Position numbers and translations under genes: made by a program. DNA of 14,088 bases, from positions 1 through 14,088 of the forward strand of contig DQGV01000233.1 of NCBI GenBank assembly GCA_003524705.1. Direction: 5' to 3'. Source of the DNA: Anaerolineae bacterium. GTDB taxonomy: Bacteria > Chloroflexota > Anaerolineae > Anaerolineales > Villigracilaceae. Under the pieces are notes generated by a model. It was not told the DNA's origin and made no database searches. It saw only the letters and a list, made by a program, of their open reading frames with translations. Positions within the stretch are counted from its first letter, which is position 1. Each line of letters opens with the position of its first letter. Below, piece by piece: positions 1-6,684 of the stretch.

Positions 1-1557
1 AGTTCTGATGTCTTTAGTGATTATCAGGCAAGAAAACAAAGGTATGCAATTTTATTTTCTCATTATGAAAACAACGCTTATCGAGATATAAAGCAATTTT
101 CTCAAGCATATAAAACCGCTTTTGGCTTATATCGTTTTACAAGGGCAATTTACTCACCTGCTTACCGCTTGGCTGAATTTTGGAAGGCGCATTTATGGGG
201 TGGAGTTCTTGACCCCGATGCTGGCGATGGAAAAGAAGTTCCATCTTGTTTGCCTATCATCACAGAAAATGAAGATTTACGTTTGGCTATCGCACAAATC
301 TTTGCGTGGTCCAACTGGAACGTAAAAAAGAATGTGGTCAGCTTGAAGGGAACGATTCTTGGTGACAGTATCATCAAAGTAGTGGACGATACAAAGCATG
401 ATAGAGTTTATTTGAAAAGTGTTCATCCCGGTACAATCAAGAGCATTAGCTTAGACCCCACGTCCAATGTAAAAGAATATTACATTGAAGAAATACGCGA
501 AGACCCAAGAAAATCTAGGTCTTCAAGTTCTAAGTATGTTGTATATGGTGAAAGGGCTAGTCGCAATGGAGAAATGGTTGTTTATGAGACATTTCTAAAC
601 GGAAAGCCCTATGCGTGGCCGGGTAACATCACCGAAGATGAAAACGGAAAAGAACTGTCTGTTGAAAAGTGGGAAGAACCTTACGGTTTTATTCCGATGG
701 TCTTTATAAAGCACAACGACGTTGGCTTAGATTGGGGCTGGTCTGAATATCATGCAGTTCAATCTAAGATTCGAGAAGTTGACGACTTGGCTTCTAAGCT
801 ATCTGACCAAATTAGAAAATCAATTGCGGCTCCAATGTTATTGGCAGGTGTAAGAGACCCAAATACAGAATTGAAATTGAAAACACCTGAGAAAAAGGCA
901 TCGAGCCCCGAAAAAGGCAGAGAGACTATCCATTTTGTTTATGGCGATGTAGGAGCACAAGCTCACAAGTTATATTCTGATTTGAACATTGAACAGACTG
1001 CGGGATATATCAAAGATATTTTGAGAAGTATTGAAGATGATTATCCTGAATTACGCTCTGACCCGCGAAACATCACAGGTGAAATCTCTGGACGGGCTTT
1101 GAGAATGCTTAGACAAGATGCCGATGATAAAGTAAAAGAACGCCGACCTTTATATGACGATGCGCTTGCACGGGCATTGCAAATGGCTACCACCATTGGC
1201 GGTATGCGTGGATACGAGGAGTTCAAGCCATTTAATCTTGAATCGTTTGAAAAAGGCGATATGCCGCTTCGGATTGGTAACCGACCTGTGTTTACCAAAG
1301 ACCCATTGGAAGATTTAGAATACGAAGAAAAGCTATGGGATGTTGCTTCTAAAGCGGCTTCTAAGGGTATGTCTATTCCTCTATTCCTTGAACAACATGG
1401 ATGGGAAGAAGACGATATTAATGAATTTATTGGGACGACTGAATATCAGGCTCGTTTGAAATCTATTGAAATGGTGAATGAAGGCTTTGTTCCAAGTCAA
1501 CCTGATTTAGAGAAAAAGAGGATGCAATCAAAGGGTAAAAAATCGGAGAAAGCATGA
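1..1557 (+). CDS. Portal protein, 5' partial
   Basis: This is the probable portal protein, the dodecameric ring at the unique head vertex through which DNA is packaged and ejected and on which the procapsid nucleates. The frame is open from base 1 to the TGA at 1555-1557 (518 codons seen), so the gene begins upstream. The TTG at 169 is internal, because the 56 codons before it continue a portal-like helical N-terminus (SHYENNAYRDI, then FTRAIYSPAYRLAEFW). Family features include an early motif around WGG, a central stretch (GWSEYHAVQSKIREVDDLAS) typical of the stem/crown helices, and a segment around NITGEISGRAL resembling the 'SG.AL' motif of SPP1 gp6-type and related portals. The C-terminus is Lys/Glu-rich. 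It overlaps the next gene by ATGA. The position before a gp7-type minor head gene supports the call. The identity is inferred from motifs and order, without an alignment. Confidence 0.87.
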   Translation, partial: SSDVFSDYQARKQRYAILFSHYENNAYRDIKQFSQAYKTAFGLYRFTRAIYSPAYRLAEFWKAHLWGGVLDPDAGDGKEVPSCLPIITENEDLRLAIAQIFAWSNWNVKKNVVSLKGTILGDSIIKVVDDTKHDRVYLKSVHPGTIKSISLDPTSNVKEYYIEEIREDPRKSRSSSSKYVVYGERASRNGEMVVYETFLNGKPYAWPGNITEDENGKELSVEKWEEPYGFIPMVFIKHNDVGLDWGWSEYHAVQSKIREVDDLASKLSDQIRKSIAAPMLLAGVRDPNTELKLKTPEKKASSPEKGRETIHFVYGDVGAQAHKLYSDLNIEQTAGYIKDILRSIEDDYPELRSDPRNITGEISGRALRMLRQDADDKVKERRPLYDDALARALQMATTIGGMRGYEEFKPFNLESFEKGDMPLRIGNRPVFTKDPLEDLEYEEKLWDVASKAASKGMSIPLFLEQHGWEEDDINEFIGTTEYQARLKSIEMVNEGFVPSQPDLEKKRMQSKGKKSEKA

Positions 1558-1934
1558 AGTTTGTTAATAGATTCAAGAAGTTTGTAAAAAGACTTCTTCC
1601 TAAGAAGCCTTTCTCTTTTTCTAAAAAGTCCATTTTTGATAATAAGCCCAAAGTTGTAGAGAGCAATTACGAGTGGTTAGAAACCATATTTCTTGTTGAC
1701 GATGAACAAGCCCAGAAATTAAGTGATTGGACTGTCGGATATTTTCATTGCTTGCATTGTGAGACATATCAAGGCTTTGCTTTTAAGTTACCTCCTATTG
1801 AAACAGACGAAGAAGATAACGTCATTAACGGCGTAAGCATAGAAGCTCATAATGCGCGGGTAGATTTTTTTCACGAGCATTCGCATGGGGATTTGTTTAT
1901 TCTTATGGTTGAAAATTATTATGTCGAAGAATAA
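1554..1934 (+). CDS. Unrecognised small protein with possible metal-binding clusters
   Basis: This 126-aa protein is not recognised. Its ATG overlaps the portal stop (ATGA) and is preceded by a GGAG-like site (cggagaaagc), so it is almost certainly translated as part of the head operon. The first 25 residues are strongly basic (MKFVNRFKKFVKRLLPKK) and could bind nucleic acid or an acidic partner. A Cys pair (C66, C69 in FHCLHCE) and a His cluster near residue 107 (FFHEHSHGD) may form one zinc site. The middle is acidic (ETDEEDN, about residues 83-89). No membrane segment or signal peptide is visible. Its place between portal and minor head protein suggests a minor head component or assembly factor, which is an inference from position only. 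The stop lies inside the next gene, an overlap of 14 bases. Confidence 0.8.
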   Translation: MKFVNRFKKFVKRLLPKKPFSFSKKSIFDNKPKVVESNYEWLETIFLVDDEQAQKLSDWTVGYFHCLHCETYQGFAFKLPPIETDEEDNVINGVSIEAHNARVDFFHEHSHGDLFILMVENYYVEE

Positions 1935-2790
1935 TCCTCTTGAAAAGGCTATCCGTTCATCTGTGAAAATGAACGAAACGATTGGCACATTGTTTCGGGA
2001 AACAGGTACGATTCAAGAAGGCAAGGGATTTGTCGTTACTGTCTATAAGAATGCAAACCGTGCGCTTCCACAGGCATTGAAAGAAACGAATGTAAGGTTC
2101 GCCGTTCGTGATATTGTCTCTGAATTAAAGCAGACGTTAAATTCCAATTTAAGAAGTGTCCTCAATGATTCAATAGATAGTGGCATAGAAGAATCTGCTC
2201 GGCAACTTCGTTTTTATAATATTCAGACAAATACTAAAAACATTCCTAAAGACTTATCAAAACAAGTTGATACGGCTTTAGAAGTTATTATGGCACAGGT
2301 AGATTCACAAGCATCTGCTATACAGGCGGCTCTTATTACTGATGCTGTTGATAATACAATCATCACAGGTGATGAAGACAGGCAGGGAATTCTTAGACCT
2401 AGCGATATTTTATCGGTGGCTACTTTTTGGATTGCCGCTTTGATATGGGATAGTTTTTCATATTGGGCTTTGCAAAATCAGGGAGGTACGCGGTTTAGTA
2501 AACAAGCCATTGCTGGATTGGATGCTCGGACAACAGATTGTTGTTTGCGTGTGCATGGTCAAGTTCAGGACTTGAAAGGGAAATTCAAACTGACAGGCAC
2601 ACCACGATTTAGTGATTATCTTTCTTGGAGTCCTTTTCATTGGTATTGTAGAACTGCTATCACTTTGTATCTTCCTGAGTATGATGATGGGTTAACCAAG
2701 AGAATGAAAGATTCTGCTCGGTACGTGCTTACCCAAAGAGCGAACGGAAAAACACCAGATCAACATCCAGCCGATGCTTTTTGGAGTTAA
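1921..2790 (+). CDS. Minor head protein, SPP1 gp7 / Mu gpF family
   Basis: This is a predicted 289-aa phage head morphogenesis protein. Relatives bind the portal, enter the procapsid in a few copies and affect DNA ejection. The diagnostic C-terminal segment is present: DARTTDCC (residues 201-208), a HGQ turn, then SPFHWYCRTA (residues 237-246). This follows the family pattern of a D-x-R-T-x-x-x-C motif followed about 30 residues later by P-x-H-x-x-C-R, which may bind metal. The N-terminal 150 residues are mainly helical. I start at ATG 1921 (MSKNNPLEK) rather than ATG 1885, because the extra 12 residues of the longer form are out of character and would overlap the preceding gene by 50 bases. 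Neither start has a strong ribosome binding site, so translation is probably coupled to the gene upstream. A promoter and terminator follow the stop. Confidence 0.88.
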   Translation: MSKNNPLEKAIRSSVKMNETIGTLFRETGTIQEGKGFVVTVYKNANRALPQALKETNVRFAVRDIVSELKQTLNSNLRSVLNDSIDSGIEESARQLRFYNIQTNTKNIPKDLSKQVDTALEVIMAQVDSQASAIQAALITDAVDNTIITGDEDRQGILRPSDILSVATFWIAALIWDSFSYWALQNQGGTRFSKQAIAGLDARTTDCCLRVHGQVQDLKGKFKLTGTPRFSDYLSWSPFHWYCRTAITLYLPEYDDGLTKRMKDSARYVLTQRANGKTPDQHPADAFWS

Positions 2791-2803
2791 TTAAATAAAA
2801 ACC

Positions 2804-2812
2804 TGCTATAAT
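2804..2812 (+). promoter_or_regulatory. Extended -10 promoter (TGCTATAAT)
   Basis: The sequence TGCTATAAT combines a perfect -10 hexamer (2807-2812) with the TGn extension, sufficient for sigma-70-type promoters without a good -35. The nearest -35-like hexamer is TTGGAG at 2781-2786, with a poor 20-bp spacer. It lies in the only clear intergenic gap of the window, just after a stop codon. The predicted transcription start is about 2819. The short inverted repeat TGCTA/TAGCA (2804-2808, 2819-2823) overlaps it and could be an operator or chance. The call rests on consensus match and location. Confidence 0.55.
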
Positions 2813-2818
2813 CTTGAT

Positions 2819-2903
2819 GTAGCAAAAACTCTATATTTGATACGCCCGACTGAGTTATTAGACCGGGGCGTTCCTTTCAAAAGGAACGCCCCGGTCTTTT
2901 TTT
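2819..2903 (+). ncRNA. Candidate small RNA or attenuated leader (about 85 nt)
   Basis: A transcript from the predicted start near 2819 to the end of the T-tract at 2903 would be about 85 nt. It has no credible reading frame. The 5' part can form a weak stem, AACTC (2827-2831) with GAGTT (2852-2856), whose loop contains ACGCCC (2842-2847). That hexamer is complementary to GGGCGT (2866-2871) in the left arm of the terminator. The RNA could therefore be a free phage small RNA or a leader in which a competing pairing modulates termination before the scaffold gene. This is inferred from sequence alone. The 6-bp competitor is much weaker than the 16-bp terminator stem. Confidence 0.3.
2861..2903 (+). 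terminator. Strong intrinsic terminator
   Basis: A perfect 16-bp GC-rich stem (2861-2876 with 2881-2896) with a TCAA loop is followed by seven T residues (2897-2903). It is the strongest such structure in the window. Reading the opposite strand there is no T-tract, so it should act only on + strand transcription. It sits between the minor head gene and the scaffold gene, within an otherwise co-directional operon. It must therefore be leaky, bypassed by antitermination, or used to tune relative expression of the two blocks. Confidence 0.9.
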
Positions 2904-2921
2904 GTTAACTCGTTGGGGAAA

Positions 2922-2941
2922 TTACGCCACGCTGGCGGTAA
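2922..2941 (+). promoter_or_regulatory. Bulged hairpin just upstream of the scaffold ribosome binding site
   Basis: TTACGCCA (2922-2929) pairs with TGGCGGTAA (2933-2941) around a CGC loop, with one unpaired base. The hairpin ends 4 bases before the GGAGGAG ribosome binding site. It could protect the 5' end of a processed mRNA or modulate scaffold translation. No conservation data are available here. Confidence 0.35.
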
Positions 2942-2945
2942 CAGC

Positions 2946-2952
2946 GGAGGAG
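2946..2952 (+). promoter_or_regulatory. Ribosome binding site that fixes the scaffold start
   Basis: GGAGGAG lies 9 bases before ATG 2962. It decides the start against the earlier in-frame TTG at 2902, which falls inside the terminator T-tract and cannot be a sensible start. Confidence 0.8.
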
Positions 2953-2961
2953 ATTACTCAC

Positions 2962-3630
2962 ATGCTGAGGTTCAATTTATACACGCTTCCAAGTCTTTCT
3001 CGACATCCTGTGATGTTTTTTGATGGTAGTCAAACAGAATTTAAGCCCATCACATTTGATACACAGGAGGCACTGAACGCTTATTTCGCTGAACGTGGCG
3101 AACAAGGTAAACGCACAGCAACCGCTGAGATTTTATCTAAGACAGGCGTGAAAGATGTTGACGAATTGGTGACGTTGATAAACGAAGGAAAGACTCTTCG
3201 TGAATCACAACAAACCGAATTGCAAAAAGCACAAGCAGACCTTGAAGCCCTAAAGAATGAAAAGGCAACTGCTGAAAGTGCCATTCAACAAGAGAAAGAT
3301 GAACATGAAAAGACTAAGAAGTCATTCACTGAACGAATCTTAAAAGCCGAAGTTAAGGCTGAGGCAAAGAAGGCGGGGTTCCGTGATGAAAGTCTTGATG
3401 ATGTTTGGATGCTGGTAGTTGCTTCTCATCGTGAAAAAATCACCGAAAAAGATGATGCCTTTGTTGGAATCAACAAAGTTATCGAAGAAATCAAAAAGAC
3501 GCGCGAATATTGGTTGGTTGGCAGTACGACTATCAGAAAGAAGTCACCCGGTAGTCCACAAGGTCCGCAAGGTAATAAAGAACCTGAGCCAACACCGAAT
3601 GACGAAAAACCAAAACGCCGCCGTTTATAG
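2962..3630 (+). CDS. Capsid scaffolding protein
   Basis: This 222-aa protein is a predicted procapsid scaffold, which guides major capsid protein polymerisation and then leaves or is degraded. After a short N-terminal segment (residues 1-30) comes a highly charged, Lys/Glu/Gln-rich helix with coiled-coil character (about residues 75-138). A globular patch follows (residues 139-187: GFRDESLDDVWML and INKVIEEIKKTREYWLV), matching the 'GF.D..dA...' and 'v..al..l.k..pyL' pattern seen near the end of many phage scaffolds. The tail is Pro-rich (GSPQGPQG) and ends in the basic KPKRRRL. A basic C-terminus is the usual capsid-binding element in scaffolds. Its position upstream of decoration and major capsid genes fits SPP1 gp11. 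I see no protease domain. Start ATG 2962 is chosen for its GGAGGAG site. Confidence 0.85.
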   Translation: MLRFNLYTLPSLSRHPVMFFDGSQTEFKPITFDTQEALNAYFAERGEQGKRTATAEILSKTGVKDVDELVTLINEGKTLRESQQTELQKAQADLEALKNEKATAESAIQQEKDEHEKTKKSFTERILKAEVKAEAKKAGFRDESLDDVWMLVVASHREKITEKDDAFVGINKVIEEIKKTREYWLVGSTTIRKKSPGSPQGPQGNKEPEPTPNDEKPKRRRL

Positions 3631-3662
3631 AGTTGAAACAATAATCATTATTCGGAGGAAGT

Positions 3663-4373
3663 ATGTCTGATTTAACTTTAACTGCAAACCATGTTGGAGC
3701 ATTGTTTATTGATGCGAAAATCCGCAGTCGCATCCCTGCTGAGGATTTAACTGCTGGTTTGGCAGTGTTTGAAAATTCAAATGGCAAATGTGCCAAAGCG
3801 GATGCAGGTGATGCGACCAAAGCGAAGTTCGCTGGAATCGTTACTCAAATGGGTGGAATTACACAAGGTATCTCTGTTCAAAAAGGCGGAGAAATTGGTG
3901 GTTTTGATGTTTCAAGCCTTGCTTATGGAACCAAGATTTATTTGAGTGACACCCTCGGCGCACTTTGTGACGCTGACCCCGGTCTCAATGAAAAGCAAAC
4001 TGTAACCATCAGTGGTTCACCCACAGGTGGAACTTTCACTTTAAGTTTCGGTGGTCAAACCACTTCAGGCATTGCTTATAACGCCGCCGCCGCTACTGTT
4101 GAAGCCGCGCTTGAAGCGTTGAGCACTATCGGCGCTGGAAACGTGCGTGTGACTGGCAGTGCTGGTGGTCCGTACACTGTTGAGTTCATTGTTGAACTTG
4201 GGAATCAAAATGTCGCCGCTATGACTATTGATATTACCAGTCTTACTGGTGGCACACCTGCCGGTGCGATTGCTGTTGCACAAGGTGGCGTGGCTTCTAT
4301 CCTCGTTGGTGAAATTGTGCCAATGACCGATAAAGGTTTAACCAAAGTGCTTGCACTGTATCCGGTTTTATAG
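3663..4373 (+). CDS. DUF2190-like capsid decoration protein with inserted domain
   Basis: This 236-aa protein probably decorates or stabilises the capsid. ATG 3663 has an ideal site (GGAGG at 3654-3658). Residues 1-105 look like the DUF2190/decoration beta-barrel: IPAEDLTAG, KFAGIVTQ, GGEIGGFDVS, YGTKIYLSD. Family members usually finish soon after this with a strand such as 'vVGrvl...kvl.v'. Here that closing part (ILVGEIVP, TKVLALYP) appears only at residues 213-233. About 100 residues are interposed (about 109-208; positions 3987-4286). The insert starts TVTISGSPTGGTFTLSFGGQ and contains an Ala-rich helix (AAAATVEAALEAL). It resembles a beta-sandwich domain found, often repeated, in other phage virion proteins, and probably projects from the capsid surface. 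The decoration fold is well supported; the domain boundary is my estimate. Confidence 0.78.
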   Translation: MSDLTLTANHVGALFIDAKIRSRIPAEDLTAGLAVFENSNGKCAKADAGDATKAKFAGIVTQMGGITQGISVQKGGEIGGFDVSSLAYGTKIYLSDTLGALCDADPGLNEKQTVTISGSPTGGTFTLSFGGQTTSGIAYNAAAATVEAALEALSTIGAGNVRVTGSAGGPYTVEFIVELGNQNVAAMTIDITSLTGGTPAGAIAVAQGGVASILVGEIVPMTDKGLTKVLALYPVL

Positions 4374-4408
4374 CTGGTGATTTGAAAATTCAATTTAGGA
4401 TGTAAATT

Positions 4409-5500
4409 ATGTCTCAAATTTTCTCTATCTTAGGTTTACCAGATACTGCCAACCCAAGCGTTGCTAATGTTGGTGAGGCAGTTATCTACGAAGCCATGCA
4501 ACAAATTCTTTCAGACCATAACGAAGAATTGAACCGTGCCATTTCTGTGTTTGTTGAAAGAACTACACAGCTTCATTCTTTCCGTTACAAAATGGGCGTT
4601 GGTGGGTATATGCAACGCCGAGGTCGCCAAGCCGCACCAGGTGCGCGTAAGGTCACTGGTCATTGGGATGTGGCTTTCCCACTCGAAGACTTCGGCGATG
4701 CTTTGATGGCTGACGACATCACACTGGCGTATATGCGCTTGCAAGATTTGAATCTTCACATTGATGGAATCATTGATGCAGATTACAACACCAATCGCCA
4801 TGAAATCTTAACTGCTTTGTTCAACAATGCTAATTATGATTTTCTTGATGAAAAACTTGAAACGCCGACTTTAAGTGTGAAGTCGCTTGCGAATCAAGAT
4901 GGAACTTTATACCCGCCTGAACAAGGCGCGGATTCTCCTGCCCAAGAAAACCATTATTTGGTTAGTGGTTATACCGTTGCGAATATTTCAGATACCAATG
5001 ACCCATTGAAAGATAGTGTGAATCGTTTGGAAGCGCACTTTGGTTCACAAGTGGGTGGGTCTGAAATTGTTGAATTCGGTGGAAAAACTTTCTGTGAAAA
5101 AATCCGCACTGAAATTGACGACTTTGAAGATATTGACGACAAGCACATTGAGCAAGGTGCAAATGCGAATGTTGTCGTTGGTCTTCCAGAATATTTGCCC
5201 GGCAAGTTGATTGGTCGTCACAAAGCGGGTATTTGGTTGGTTGAATGGTCTCGCATTCCTGACAACTATTCACTTGCAACTCACTTGGGCTACGCTCCGC
5301 CATTGGTGAAGCGCGTTGATGCTGAAGACACTGGGATTCCAGAAGGTTTGCACCTTGTGGCTAAGAACGAAAAATATCCTCTTGAAACTTCGTATTATCG
5401 CAACCGCTATGGCTATGGCGTTGGTAATCGCTTGAACGGTATTGTACGTAAGTATGCCGCTTCTGGTGATTATGAAGTTCCGACTTTGTATCAACGCTAG
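4409..5500 (+). CDS. Major capsid protein
   Basis: This 363-aa protein is the predicted major capsid protein, expected to have the HK97 fold. It immediately follows scaffold and decoration genes, and the length is typical for an unprocessed capsid protein. The N-terminal 40 residues form a helical arm. Residues 60-95 (MGVGGYMQRRGRQAAPGAR, then WDVAFPLEDFGDAL) fit the E-loop and following strand. Residues 100-140 make the long spine-like helix (DLNLHIDGIIDADYNTNRHEILTALF). Residue range 245-300 (NVVVGLPEYLPGKLIGRH) resembles the A-domain. No cleavage motif or fused scaffold is evident, consistent with a separate scaffold gene. Start ATG 4409 has TAGGA 8 bases upstream. The gene is followed 11 bases later by the next ATG. 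Confidence 0.88.
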   Translation: MSQIFSILGLPDTANPSVANVGEAVIYEAMQQILSDHNEELNRAISVFVERTTQLHSFRYKMGVGGYMQRRGRQAAPGARKVTGHWDVAFPLEDFGDALMADDITLAYMRLQDLNLHIDGIIDADYNTNRHEILTALFNNANYDFLDEKLETPTLSVKSLANQDGTLYPPEQGADSPAQENHYLVSGYTVANISDTNDPLKDSVNRLEAHFGSQVGGSEIVEFGGKTFCEKIRTEIDDFEDIDDKHIEQGANANVVVGLPEYLPGKLIGRHKAGIWLVEWSRIPDNYSLATHLGYAPPLVKRVDAEDTGIPEGLHLVAKNEKYPLETSYYRNRYGYGVGNRLNGIVRKYAASGDYEVPTLYQR

Positions 5501-5511
5501 GAGTTGTTTCC

Positions 5512-5847
5512 ATGGCTAACTTAAAAAGACAAATCCGCAGAAACAAAGAAACTCTGGCTCGCATTGAAGCGAAGATTGATGCGCTTTTGAGTAATGCAGG
5601 TATTGACATCGAAACCTTCAACAAGAATCACGAAGCAAGAATTCGCGAGCAGGTTTTTGATGAAGTTGATGAGGTTGAACCTGTAACTGGTGAACTCCCC
5701 CCAGTTCATCCTCAGCCAGAAGTGAAGCCTGAACCTGTAGTCCCATCATCTGATGTTCCACCAGCAGGTGAACTTCAAGGTCAAGAACCAGATGTGAAGC
5801 CTGAACCTTCTGAAAAAGAAGAAAAAGAAAAGAAGAAAAACAAGTAG
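5512..5847 (+). CDS. Small coiled-coil / Pro-Glu-rich protein, function unknown
   Basis: This 111-aa protein is not assigned to a family. AGGAG precedes ATG 5512. Residues 1-50 are a predicted charged helix (LKRQIRRNKETLARIEAKIDALL). Residues 55-100 are Pro, Glu and Val-rich and contain a repeated unit (PEVKPEP, PDVKPEP). The last 15 residues are an unbroken run of Glu and Lys. Such low-complexity proteins right after the capsid gene are often minor head components or linkers, but nothing in the sequence proves this. It closes the head block and is followed by a hairpin. Confidence 0.72.
   Translation: MANLKRQIRRNKETLARIEAKIDALLSNAGIDIETFNKNHEARIREQVFDEVDEVEPVTGELPPVHPQPEVKPEPVVPSSDVPPAGELQGQEPDVKPEPSEKEEKEKKKNK
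5722..5808 (+). repeat. In-frame 15-bp direct repeat, 72-bp period
   Basis: GTGAAGCCTGAACCT occurs at 5722-5736 and 5794-5808, in the same reading frame, encoding VKPEP both times. A flanking GGTGAACT also recurs (5689-5696, 5767-5774), 78 bases apart. This suggests an old internal duplication of about 24-26 codons in the Pro/Glu-rich linker. Confidence 0.75.
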
Positions 5848-5851
5848 TTTT

Positions 5852-5882
5852 CATAGGGGCGGGTACATCATCCGCCCCTATG
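5852..5882 (+). terminator. 11-bp hairpin, weak terminator or mRNA processing/stability element
   Basis: CATAGGGGCGG (5852-5862) pairs perfectly with CCGCCCCTATG (5872-5882) around a 9-base loop. The following bases (ACTTTATC) are only mildly T-rich, so it is a poor intrinsic terminator. It sits in the 58-base gap between the head block and the connector genes. It may set an mRNA end protecting the abundant capsid message, or reduce readthrough. Confidence 0.5.
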
Positions 5883-5905
5883 ACTTTATCAAAATAAGTC
5901 TTTAT

Positions 5906-6361
5906 ATGTCTCTAACACGCGCACAAGTTGAAGAAGATATTGTCCGCCGAGCCAAAGGAAAGATGTCTTTGGTTGGAATGGCAATTACAACGGCAGGAAG
6001 TAATAACGACCTGAATAACCCGTTGGTTGTTGCTTTTAGAGCATGTGGTTTAACCCCTGCGAGTCAAGTAACCATCACTGATGCTGATTTGGTTAACCTC
6101 TCTGATGAACAAATTGACGAATTTCTTGATAGAGCAGAGTTAAGACTGTTTGAAAACATTTACGGAAATATTGATTTTACAGACATTCAAGTTGGACCAA
6201 GGCGTAAGGCTTTGGGTCAATTAGCAGAACAAGTTGAAAAACTAATCTCACAAAAGAAAGAAGCGATTTACTCCAATTATGGCGAAGGACAAATTCTTTC
6301 GACTGGCAGTTTGGATTTGAACACTGCTGAAACTATGTGTGATAACGAGAGCATTTTGTGA
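5906..6361 (+). CDS. Head-tail connector adaptor candidate
   Basis: This 151-aa protein is, by position and helical content, the likely adaptor that sits under the portal (HK97 gp6 / SPP1 gp15 type). It has an N-terminal helix (LTRAQVEEDIVRRAK), an acidic central helix (SDEQIDEFLDRAELRLFENIYGN) and another helix at about residues 96-123 (RRKALGQLAEQVEKLISQKKEAI). This many-helix layout fits the family, but there is no signature motif that settles it. ATG 5906 lacks a clear ribosome binding site, unlike most genes here, and follows the hairpin at 5852-5882 by 23 bases. The stop overlaps the next start (GTGA). Confidence 0.6.
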   Translation: MSLTRAQVEEDIVRRAKGKMSLVGMAITTAGSNNDLNNPLVVAFRACGLTPASQVTITDADLVNLSDEQIDEFLDRAELRLFENIYGNIDFTDIQVGPRRKALGQLAEQVEKLISQKKEAIYSNYGEGQILSTGSLDLNTAETMCDNESIL

Positions 6362-6684
6362 TTGATGTTAAGAATGGCTATGTCCTTGTTATTGATGGTG
6401 AAAAATATACAGTCCTGTATGTAGCAGAATGGGAAGACGCTTCTTTTGACAGTTCGTTTGCAAAAATGGCGACAAAAACAACCACAAGAGAAAAAGAAGT
6501 CTTTTCTAATGGTAAGGGAGAAATACAAGCATTTGGCGACCCGCTTATGGCATTCCCTCTTGATTCTGTTACGCCTGAATTGAAACGTTCGATTGGACTT
6601 GAAGCTGTTTATCAATTGAAACAAACCTTTGTTGGTGATGAAACTGGATTTTTGCATGTATTTGTAGAGGCTCAGAAGAAATGA
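6358..6684 (+). CDS. Head-tail stopper candidate
   Basis: This is a 108-aa protein with a GTG start (6358) overlapping the previous TGA. Beta-strand-rich segments (GYVLVIDGEKYTVLYVAEW, GFLHVFVEA) suggest a small beta-barrel. Its position between the adaptor and the HK97 gp10-like gene fits a stopper or head completion protein (SPP1 gp16 type), which plugs the connector after packaging. The assignment rests on position and size. The stop overlaps the next ATG (ATGA). Confidence 0.5.
   Translation: MIDVKNGYVLVIDGEKYTVLYVAEWEDASFDSSFAKMATKTTTREKEVFSNGKGEIQAFGDPLMAFPLDSVTPELKRSIGLEAVYQLKQTFVGDETGFLHVFVEAQKK

Noticed and set aside
169..171. TTG as the portal start
   Set aside because: The frame continues upstream to base 1 with portal-like sequence, so the gene is truncated by the window edge rather than starting here.
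2902..2961. Longer scaffold N-terminus starting with TTG at 2902
   Set aside because: The start codon falls in the terminator T-tract and the extension is out of family character. ATG 2962 has a GGAGGAG site.
3640..3652. AT-rich palindrome AATAATCATTATT before the decoration gene
   Set aside because: Its 6-bp arms are all A/T; this is common in AT-rich DNA and gives no stable RNA stem. An operator is possible but unsupported.
4962..5303. 113-aa open frame on the minus strand inside the capsid gene
   Set aside because: It overlaps the major capsid gene completely, with no ribosome binding site or recognisable motif, and its His/Gln/Ser-rich composition is that of a reverse-strand shadow.
6277..6657. 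126-aa open frame on the minus strand over the adaptor/stopper genes
   Set aside because: The forward frames show phage-protein character and tight overlap with neighbours; the reverse frame is a composition artefact.
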